DNA of 64,000 nucleotides from Tangfeifania diversioriginum (lineage in GTDB: Bacteria > Bacteroidota > Bacteroidia > Bacteroidales > Prolixibacteraceae): the NCBI RefSeq assembly GCF_900141875.1, contig NZ_FQZE01000009.1, positions 62,001 to 126,000 on the forward strand, in the 5' to 3' direction. The notes below the pieces were generated by a model. It ran no database searches. It was not told the DNA's origin and was given only the letters and a program-made list of their open reading frames with translations. Position 1 is the stretch's first letter. Each line of letters opens with the position of its first letter. Shown here in pieces: positions 57,914-64,000 of this stretch. The translations under genes and the position numbers were made by a program.

Positions 57914-57973
57914 TTTTTGTTTTGATATTGATTTTCATTTCATTAGATTTGATGATATTTAATTGAAAAGGCA

Positions 57974-59074
57974 GTGGAGCGAACTAAAAAAGTAACCATC
58001 CAGGATGTAGCCCGATACGCCAATGTTTCGGTGGGCACCATCGACCGGGTTATTCACCACCGCGGCAAAGTATCCCCGGAAAAAAGAAAAAAGGTTGAGG
58101 AAGCTATCGAAAAACTGAACTTCAATCCGAACATGCTAGCTCGTGCACTTGCACTTGGCAACCAGTTTACAGTTTGTGCGCTGATTCCCTCTGCTCCATA
58201 CCCGGGGCATTACTGGACGATGCCACTAAATGGACTGGAAATGGCGACGGCGCAGTTCAAAGATTACGGCATCATCACCTCATATTATTATTACGATTTA
58301 TTCGATGAGAAAAGTTTTATTAAACAGGCAGCTAAAATTGCAGAACTTGGGCCAAGCGGAGTTGTGCTTGCCCCTCTTTTTCTTCGGGAAAGTAAACATT
58401 TTACAGCGAAACTGCGGGAAAAAAGCATTCCGTATATTTTTATCGATGCCGATATTCCCCATGGACAAAGCCTTTCCTACATTGGTCCCGACGTGAAACA
58501 AAGCGCCTACATCGCTGGCCGGCTGCTCAACTCCATGCTGCCTGAAAAAGCTGAAATCTTAATGGTGAACATGGTCAAAGGATTTGAGAATGCATCGGCA
58601 CTCCGGCGAATGGAGGAAGGGTTTAGAGGTTATTTCAATAAAAACGGGCTGGAAGAAAGTAAAACCATTCATGCTTTAACCATCCAGTCAACGAGAAAGG
58701 AGGAGGTTTTTCGCGAAATCACCAAATATTACATCAAAAATCCGGAAATAAAAGGTGTTTTTGTCACCAATTCCAAAGCTTTTCTTATTTCAGAATTCCA
58801 CCGTAAACATGATTTGGATATCCGGCTGGTGGGGTATGATTTGGTAGAAGCGAATATTGCACATCTGCGCAACGGGGGAATTGACTTTGTCATCTCACAG
58901 AGTCCGGTACAGCAAGGGAAACGCGCCATTCAAACATTGTTCGATTTTTTTGTATGGAAAAAAGAACCGGAGAAAATTCAATATGTACCGCTGGACATCA
59001 TCATTCGTGAAAACCTTGACTTTTACATCAACTTTAACCGGCACAATCAAAATGGAATAAAAAACAATCAATAA
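57974..59074 (+). CDS. LacI-family transcriptional regulator
   Basis: This 366-residue protein uses a GTG start preceded by AAAGG. The LacI HTH and hinge are VTIQDVARYANVSVGTIDRVIHHRGKVS then LNFNPNMLARALALG. The rest is a periplasmic-binding-protein-like sensor (ITSYYYYDLFDEKSF, IFIDADIPHGQSLSYIGPD, VGYDLVEANIAHLRNGGIDF, VISQSPVQQGKRAIQTLF). The GTIDRVIHHRG recognition-helix region is typical of Bacteroidota members linked to carbohydrate loci. The next gene starts 11 bp downstream, so it may regulate its own operon. Confidence 0.92.
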   Translation: MERTKKVTIQDVARYANVSVGTIDRVIHHRGKVSPEKRKKVEEAIEKLNFNPNMLARALALGNQFTVCALIPSAPYPGHYWTMPLNGLEMATAQFKDYGIITSYYYYDLFDEKSFIKQAAKIAELGPSGVVLAPLFLRESKHFTAKLREKSIPYIFIDADIPHGQSLSYIGPDVKQSAYIAGRLLNSMLPEKAEILMVNMVKGFENASALRRMEEGFRGYFNKNGLEESKTIHALTIQSTRKEEVFREITKYYIKNPEIKGVFVTNSKAFLISEFHRKHDLDIRLVGYDLVEANIAHLRNGGIDFVISQSPVQQGKRAIQTLFDFFVWKKEPEKIQYVPLDIIIRENLDFYINFNRHNQNGIKNNQ

Positions 59075-59085
59075 AAGAAAATATT

Positions 59086-60438
59086 ATGACTAAAAATTTC
59101 AATTCGAGAAGGGATTTTATTAAGAAATCGGCAGGAGTTTCTGCCGGACTGATGGTTGGTGGCGTTCTCCCGGGCTTCAGTGCATCGAGCTATGCACGCA
59201 TTATGGGCGCCAACGACGTGTTGCGTGCTTCTGTAATGGGGGTAAATTCACGCGGAAATGCGCTGGCGCAAAACTTTGCCTTCCAGGAAAATTGCGAGGT
59301 AATTCATGTGTGCGATGTGGATTCGCGTGCCATTGAAAAATGTACTGCCAATATTCAAAAAGTACAAAACAAAAAGCCACAGGGATTTGAAGATTTCAGA
59401 AAGTCGCTGGAAAGCAAAGATGTGGATATTTTAGTTGTTGCGGCGCCCGACCACTGGCATGCTCCGGCAGCGCTGCTGGCCATGCAGGCAGGCAAAAACG
59501 TTTACCTGGAAAAACCGTGCAGCCACAATCCGCGCGAAGGTGAAATACTGGTGGAAGCAGCCAGGCGGTATAATAAATCCGTGCAAATGGGCAACCAGCG
59601 CCGTTCTTACCCAAATGTGGTGGAAGGAATTCAGGAGCTGAAAAACGGAATTATCGGCAGGCCATACTTTGGAAAAGGCTGGTACACTAATAATCGCGGC
59701 CCCATTGGCGTGGGGCAAAAAGCGGCTGTGCCCGGCTGGCTCAATTGGGACCTGTGGCAGGGGCCGGCGCCGCGCACGGACTACAAAGATAATATTGTAC
59801 ATTACAACTGGCACTGGTTCTGGCACTGGGGCACCGGCGAGGCGTTGAACAACGGTACCCACATGGTGGATTTGATGCGCTGGGGCTTCGGTGTAGATTT
59901 TCCGGTGAAAGTAAGTTCAAACGGCGGTCGATACCACTATTCCGACGACTGGCAAACACCGGACACACAGGTGATTAATCTCGATTTTCAGGAGAATATT
60001 TCCATGACCTGGGAAGGCCGCAGTTGCAACGGGAAACCCATTGAGGGGAGTTCGGTTGGCGTTATTTTTTATGGCGAAAAAGGAAGCATGTTTATCCCCG
60101 GTGGTAACGAGTACACCGTTTTCGATCTGAAAAACAATGTGGTAAAAGAAGTAAAAGACACCCAAAAAGTGGATGCGCGCGATGCCGCCAATCCGTCGAG
60201 CCATCTCGATTCGCTGCATATTCGCAACTTTTTCAACAACATCCTTTCAGGAGAAAACCTTGTAGCCGATATCGACTCAGGACATAAAAGTACCGCGCTG
60301 GTACAGCTCGGCAATATTGCACAACGCGTGGGCCATTCGCTGGAAATCAATCCTGAAAACGGGCACATTAAAGGCGATAAGAAAGCGCAAAAACTCTGGT
60401 CACGCGAGTATGAAAAAGGATGGGAAATGAAACTTTAA
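59086..60438 (+). CDS. Tat-exported Gfo/Idh/MocA-family oxidoreductase
   Basis: This 450-residue protein has a Tat signal (RRDFIKKSAGVSAGLMVGG) and so is exported folded with its cofactor. The Rossmann motif is MGVNSRGNALAQ, the EKP motif is YLEKPCSHN, and the catalytic stretch EALNNGTHMVDLMRWG follows. Such proteins oxidise or rearrange sugars using tightly bound NAD(P). Bacteroidota secreted relatives are proposed to form or interconvert 3-keto-glycosides. The operon is LacI, this gene, second Gfo/Idh, NagA-like. Confidence 0.92.
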   Translation: MTKNFNSRRDFIKKSAGVSAGLMVGGVLPGFSASSYARIMGANDVLRASVMGVNSRGNALAQNFAFQENCEVIHVCDVDSRAIEKCTANIQKVQNKKPQGFEDFRKSLESKDVDILVVAAPDHWHAPAALLAMQAGKNVYLEKPCSHNPREGEILVEAARRYNKSVQMGNQRRSYPNVVEGIQELKNGIIGRPYFGKGWYTNNRGPIGVGQKAAVPGWLNWDLWQGPAPRTDYKDNIVHYNWHWFWHWGTGEALNNGTHMVDLMRWGFGVDFPVKVSSNGGRYHYSDDWQTPDTQVINLDFQENISMTWEGRSCNGKPIEGSSVGVIFYGEKGSMFIPGGNEYTVFDLKNNVVKEVKDTQKVDARDAANPSSHLDSLHIRNFFNNILSGENLVADIDSGHKSTALVQLGNIAQRVGHSLEINPENGHIKGDKKAQKLWSREYEKGWEMKL

Positions 60439-60447
60439 TATGTTTTT

Positions 60448-61485
60448 ATGATGTCAACAAGAAGAAATTTTATCAGAAACAGTGCATTAGCAGGTCTGGG
60501 GATATCAATCTCTGTGCCTTTGATTGCAAAAAATACCGGATCGGTTGAGGCGCAAGGTAAACGCGTGGGAATTATCGGGTTGGATACGTCACACAGTATT
60601 GCTTTTACAAAAACTTTGAATGGCGAGGAAGCAAGTAGTGAATATCTTGGTTACAAAGTAGTTGCCGCTTATCCAAAAGGGAGTCTCGATATTCCCTCAA
60701 GTGTAGAACGCATTGAGGGTTATACCCGGCAAATTAAAGAAATGGGAGTTGAGATTGTGGGATCCATTGAGGAACTGCTCTCAAAAGTTGATGTTGTGCT
60801 CCTGGAGACCAACGACGGGAGGCGCCACCTGGAGCAGGCTTTACCTATATTAAAAGCAGGAAAAAGGATGTTTATCGACAAACCAATGGCTGCTTCCCTC
60901 ACTGATGCTATGATTATTTTTAACGCAGCCGAACATTATGGCGTTCCTGTATTCTCCTCTTCATCGCTACGGTACATCGGTGGCATGGATGAGATTAAAG
61001 CCGGCTCGGTTGGAAAAATCCTGGGAGCCGATGCTTTTAGCCCTGCAACTCTGGAAGAGACACATCCCGACTTGTTCTGGTATGGAATTCATGGTGTTGA
61101 AACACTGTTCACTGCAATGGGAACAGGTTGCCAAACTGTTTCCAGAGCATTCACTGAGGGAGCTGATTTTGTTACCGGCATCTGGAAAGATGGACGAATT
61201 GGCACCTTCCGGGGTATCCGAGAAGGGAAAAGAGGCTATGGAGGTACGATCTATGGTGAAAAAGAAAATGTCAACCTGGGAACCTATGCCGGATATAATC
61301 CTTTGTTAAAAGAAGTAGTTAAGTATTTTGATTCGGGTATTATTCCAGTCACTCCTGAAGAAACACTGGAGATCCTTGCTTTCATGGAAGCTGCCGATCT
61401 CAGCAAAGAAAAAGGCGGGAAACCGGTATCTATGGAACAAATCATGGAGAAAAGCCGGAAAGAGAGTAGGGAATTTAAACTTTAA
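60448..61485 (+). CDS. Second Tat-exported Gfo/Idh/MocA-family protein with altered dinucleotide loop
   Basis: This 345-residue protein has a Tat signal (RRNFIRNSALAGLGISISVP). The nucleotide loop reads RVGIIGLDTSHSIAF, replacing the GxGxxG-type loop of typical family members, and the EKP motif is IDKPMAASL. FSSSSLRYIGGMDEIKAG and LFWYGIHGVETLFTAM match the C-terminal domain. It could bind its cofactor differently or act as a non-redox partner. It starts 9 bp after the previous gene. Confidence 0.88.
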   Translation: MMSTRRNFIRNSALAGLGISISVPLIAKNTGSVEAQGKRVGIIGLDTSHSIAFTKTLNGEEASSEYLGYKVVAAYPKGSLDIPSSVERIEGYTRQIKEMGVEIVGSIEELLSKVDVVLLETNDGRRHLEQALPILKAGKRMFIDKPMAASLTDAMIIFNAAEHYGVPVFSSSSLRYIGGMDEIKAGSVGKILGADAFSPATLEETHPDLFWYGIHGVETLFTAMGTGCQTVSRAFTEGADFVTGIWKDGRIGTFRGIREGKRGYGGTIYGEKENVNLGTYAGYNPLLKEVVKYFDSGIIPVTPEETLEILAFMEAADLSKEKGGKPVSMEQIMEKSRKESREFKL

Positions 61486-61545
61486 CAGGATATGCAAATA
61501 AAAAATTAACGCTGAATGTTGAAATGAATTGAAAAATGGCACAAA

Positions 61546-62784
61546 ATGAACAAAATAATTCGAACAAAAATCTACATTGTAATTGCATTTCTAATTTTTT
61601 TTGGAACAGTTGAAATGAATGCACAACAGGTAATCGAAGGAATTCATTACTTCACCGGACAGCCGGTGCAGGTAAAAATCAACAACGGAATGATTGAGGA
61701 CGTCACAACCCTGGATAAACCGGTTAGTGATAATCCGGTGTACATTGCACCGGGCTTTTTCGACAACCAGGTGAATGGATTTGCCGGTGTGTCGTTTGCT
61801 TTTGGCGAAAGCGACCTCACACCCGAGGGGATTGAAAAAGCAACTAGCGAGTTGTGGAAAAAAGGAGTTACGACCTATTTGCCAACGCTTACCACCAATA
61901 GCATCGATGTATTAACCCGTAATTTTGAACTGCTTTCCAAAGCGGTGGATGACAAAAAACTGCGGGGTTCAATTCCCGGGTTTCACCTCGAAGGACCATA
62001 TATTAACCCGGAAGACGGATTTCGCGGGGCGCATCCCAAACAGTTTGTAAAATTGCCAGACTGGAACGAATTTCTGAAACTTTACGAAGCCTCGGGCAAA
62101 AACATTCTCCAATTGACGCTGGCACCCGAAATGGAAGGAGCCCTGGATTTAATCACAAAATGCAGTCAGGAAGGCATTGTTATAGCACTGGGGCACCACA
62201 ACGCAGATATGAAAACGGTAACTGCCGCCATCGACCGCGGTGCAAAAATTGCCACACATTTGGGCAACGGCGCTGCTAATATGATCAACCGTCACCGCAA
62301 TCCGTTCTGGCCGCAATTATCCGACGACCGGCTGAACATCAGCATCATTTGCGACAGTTTTCATCTGCTGCCGGAAGAAATACAGGTGTTTTACAAAGTG
62401 AAAGGAGTGGAGAAAACCATCATCACCTCCGACGTTACCCATTACGCAGCGCTGGAACCGGGCGAGTACAAAACCTCCACAGGTGAAACCATCGAGTTGA
62501 CCAACGACGGAATGTTGCGTTACCCCGCCCAGAATGTGCTGTACGGTTCGGCATCGCCCATAACCAAAGGTGTAGGTTATATTATGAAAGTAACCGGCTG
62601 CACCCTGGCCGATGCGGTGCAAATGGCCAGTACCAATCCGGCCCGCCTTTATAACCTGAACGACCGCGGAACACTGGAACCCGGCAAACGCGCCGACATT
62701 GTGTTGTTTACCCTGGAAGATTTTCAGGTGAACATACAGGAGACTTGGGTGAAGGGGGAGAAGGTGTATAAAAATTACAAATAA
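61546..62784 (+). CDS. Secreted N-acetylglucosamine-6-phosphate-deacetylase-like amidohydrolase
   Basis: This 412-residue protein has signal peptide MNKIIRTKIYIVIAFLIFFGTVEMNAQ. The NagA-like TIM barrel is complete: FHLEGPYINPEDGFRGAHP (metal Glu), ALGHHNADMKTV, ATHLGNGAANMI, and TIITSDVTH with the catalytic Asp. Classical NagA is cytoplasmic and acts on a phosphosugar; an exported copy is unlikely to see that substrate, so it may deacylate a non-phosphorylated amino sugar or another amide. It is 60 bp downstream of the Gfo/Idh genes. Confidence 0.86.
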   Translation: MNKIIRTKIYIVIAFLIFFGTVEMNAQQVIEGIHYFTGQPVQVKINNGMIEDVTTLDKPVSDNPVYIAPGFFDNQVNGFAGVSFAFGESDLTPEGIEKATSELWKKGVTTYLPTLTTNSIDVLTRNFELLSKAVDDKKLRGSIPGFHLEGPYINPEDGFRGAHPKQFVKLPDWNEFLKLYEASGKNILQLTLAPEMEGALDLITKCSQEGIVIALGHHNADMKTVTAAIDRGAKIATHLGNGAANMINRHRNPFWPQLSDDRLNISIICDSFHLLPEEIQVFYKVKGVEKTIITSDVTHYAALEPGEYKTSTGETIELTNDGMLRYPAQNVLYGSASPITKGVGYIMKVTGCTLADAVQMASTNPARLYNLNDRGTLEPGKRADIVLFTLEDFQVNIQETWVKGEKVYKNYK

Positions 62785-62867
62785 CAATAACCAAAATTCA
62801 AATAAATTACAAATAGCAAAAGACAAAAGACAAACAAATACCAAAACTCAATTGCCAGAAAAAACAA

Positions 62868-63254
62868 ATGGCTATGAATCAGGAAGATATAGTTGAAGAA
62901 GGAAAACCGGTTTATGATTTGGAGGAAAGAACTTTTCAATTTGCGAAAAGAATAAGAAAATGGATTGAAAAATTGACTCATTCAGTTGCAAATCTTGAAG
63001 ATTCTAAACAATTGGTGAGAGCTTCAGGTTCCGTTGGTGCAAATTATATTGAAGCGAATGAGTCACTTAGCAAAAAGGATTTTATTTTTCGTTTACGAAT
63101 TTGTAGAAAAGAAGCAAAAGAATCGGCTTATTGGACCAGATTAATTATGGAAAGCAATGAAGTAATCACAGACGAAAAGGAAGGAAAAGCTTTATATCAG
63201 GAATCTGTTGAATTGAAAAAAATCTTTTCATCCATCATCAGCAAATCTGAATAA
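62868..63254 (+). CDS. Four-helix-bundle protein (S23/IVP family)
   Basis: This 128-residue helical protein matches the family first seen in 23S rRNA intervening sequences: ERTFQFAKRIRKWIEKL, the diagnostic LVRASGSVGANYIEANES, FIFRLRICRKEAKESAYWTRLI. An in-frame ATG at 62874 is an alternative start. No rRNA is nearby. An A-rich leader of ~85 bp precedes it. The function is unknown. Confidence 0.9.
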   Translation: MAMNQEDIVEEGKPVYDLEERTFQFAKRIRKWIEKLTHSVANLEDSKQLVRASGSVGANYIEANESLSKKDFIFRLRICRKEAKESAYWTRLIMESNEVITDEKEGKALYQESVELKKIFSSIISKSE

Positions 63255-63408
63255 TTAATCCCATTTTATGACGAAGTTTGGAGTTTAATCAATTGATTAA
63301 TTGAGATTTATTTGAGATTTGCTATTTGAAAAATTGGAATTTATTTGTCCGAAGGACTCCTATAGAGGAAATTGTCTTTTGAATTTTGGAGCTTATAAAA
63401 AATTTAAC

Positions 63409-64000
63409 ATGAGCAAATTATACAAAAAAATACTAATCTCCCTCGCAGCAGTCGGACCCGGACTGTTTCTCATCGGTTACAACATCGGCACCGGAAGCGT
63501 AACCACCATGGCCAAAACAGGTGCCGAACACGGCATGGAACTGTTTTGGGCCTTGGTATTGTCGTGTGTTTTTACCTTTGTATTAATGGTGGCCTACGGT
63601 AAGGTGACCCTGGTTTCAGGGAAAACCGCACTGACCAACATCAAACACGAATTTAAATTCGGTTGGGTACTGGCCCTTTATATTTTAATCGCGCTGATAA
63701 TAGGCGAGTTGCTGGCACTGATGGGCGTAATGGGCATTGTGGCTGATTTGGTACAGGAAGCCATCCGCCTGCTTTTCAACGAACGGATTGTTGGTCGCGG
63801 CTGGATTATCCTGGTGCTGGCCACCGGTTTGTACCTGCTGCTTTGGTTCGGTCAGTACAAAACCTTCGAAAAAGTACTCACCATTTTCGTAATTTTTATG
63901 GGGCTTTCCTTCATTGTAGTATTTTTTATGGTTAGTCCCGATTGGTCAGTTATTGCCAAAGGTTTGGTTCCCGGAATACCCGACACCCCGGGGGCCATGG
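63409..64000 (+). CDS. Nramp-like transporter lacking the DPGN motif, 3' end missing
   Basis: The frame from the ATG at 63409 runs off the right edge after 197 codons. It begins MSKLYKKILISLAAVGPGLFLIGYNIGTGSVTTMAKTG. At least five hydrophobic helices are visible, for example LVLSCVFTFVLMVAYGKVTL, GWVLALYILIALIIGELLAL and WIILVLATGLYLLLWF, fitting Nramp/LeuT-fold carriers. Canonical Nramp proteins have DPGN in helix 1 to bind Mn2+/Fe2+; here the same place reads NIGTG. The helix-6 MPH region is beyond the window. Metal specificity is therefore open. Confidence 0.8.
   Translation, partial: MSKLYKKILISLAAVGPGLFLIGYNIGTGSVTTMAKTGAEHGMELFWALVLSCVFTFVLMVAYGKVTLVSGKTALTNIKHEFKFGWVLALYILIALIIGELLALMGVMGIVADLVQEAIRLLFNERIVGRGWIILVLATGLYLLLWFGQYKTFEKVLTIFVIFMGLSFIVVFFMVSPDWSVIAKGLVPGIPDTPGAM

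Overview
The window reads as chromosomal DNA of a Bacteroidota species. The evidence is two SusC/SusD outer-membrane pairs, secreted glycan-active enzymes and lipoproteins, Tat-secreted Gfo/Idh/MocA oxidoreductases, weak Shine-Dalgarno signals, and DUF4143 ATPases. The gene mix (sulfatase-GH78 fusion, PL8, heparinase II/III, GH53, GH172-type DUF2961) resembles marine or sediment Marinilabiliales/Prolixibacteraceae, but that placement is inference. I saw no rRNA, tRNA, CRISPR array, prophage or complete insertion sequence.

Layout. 1-5.1 kb: an FAD-linked oxidase cut by the left edge, a kinase-aminotransferase fusion, an AhpD-like protein and a Sir2 deacylase. 5.1-15.4 kb: a short-chain acyl-CoA node with a GNAT-fused ADP-forming acyl-CoA synthetase, an OFA-type MFS carrier, AMP-forming acetyl-CoA synthetase, acetate kinase, phosphate butyryltransferase and butyrate kinase. 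The nearby Sir2 protein and the GNAT fusion look like the two halves of lysine-acetylation control of Acs. 15.5-23.2 kb: a three-gene secreted polysaccharide-degradation operon (heparinase II/III lyase, PL8 lyase, sulfatase-rhamnosidase fusion). 23.3-29.9 kb: a TPR protein, a HEPN/MNT toxin-antitoxin-like pair, DUF4268, a cupin, a degenerate M23-like protein, a GH53 galactanase lipoprotein and a gene remnant.

30-36 kb: an acidic-tailed lipoprotein, an internally deleted acyltransferase pseudogene, a DUF2961/GH172 lipoprotein, a DUF4143 ATPase flanked by a short repeat, and a PIG-L deacetylase. 36.3-48.1 kb: two tandem SusC/SusD units separated by a strong terminator, the first with an extra surface lipoprotein, and with no degradative enzyme between them. 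48.2-53 kb: dapA with a conserved small gene, a second DUF4143 ATPase with an operator-like promoter, and ligA. 53.3-57.7 kb: a thioredoxin-fold protein, a DUF559 nuclease-like gene lying between two copies of a 73-74 bp palindromic repeat, a DUF1080 protein, an SDR and a Na+/Ca2+ exchanger.

58-62.8 kb: a LacI-family regulator, two Tat-exported Gfo/Idh/MocA proteins and a secreted NagA-like amidohydrolase. With the nearby DUF1080 protein this is a plausible periplasmic route for oxidising and cleaving sugars through 3-keto intermediates. The window ends with a four-helix-bundle protein and a truncated Nramp-like transporter that lacks the usual DPGN motif.

Nothing here is a clear new defence or mobile system. 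The best leads are the acetylation-controlled acetate node, the sulfatase-GH78 fusion operon, the regulated secreted Gfo/Idh-NagA cluster, and the DUF559 gene bracketed by REP-like repeats.
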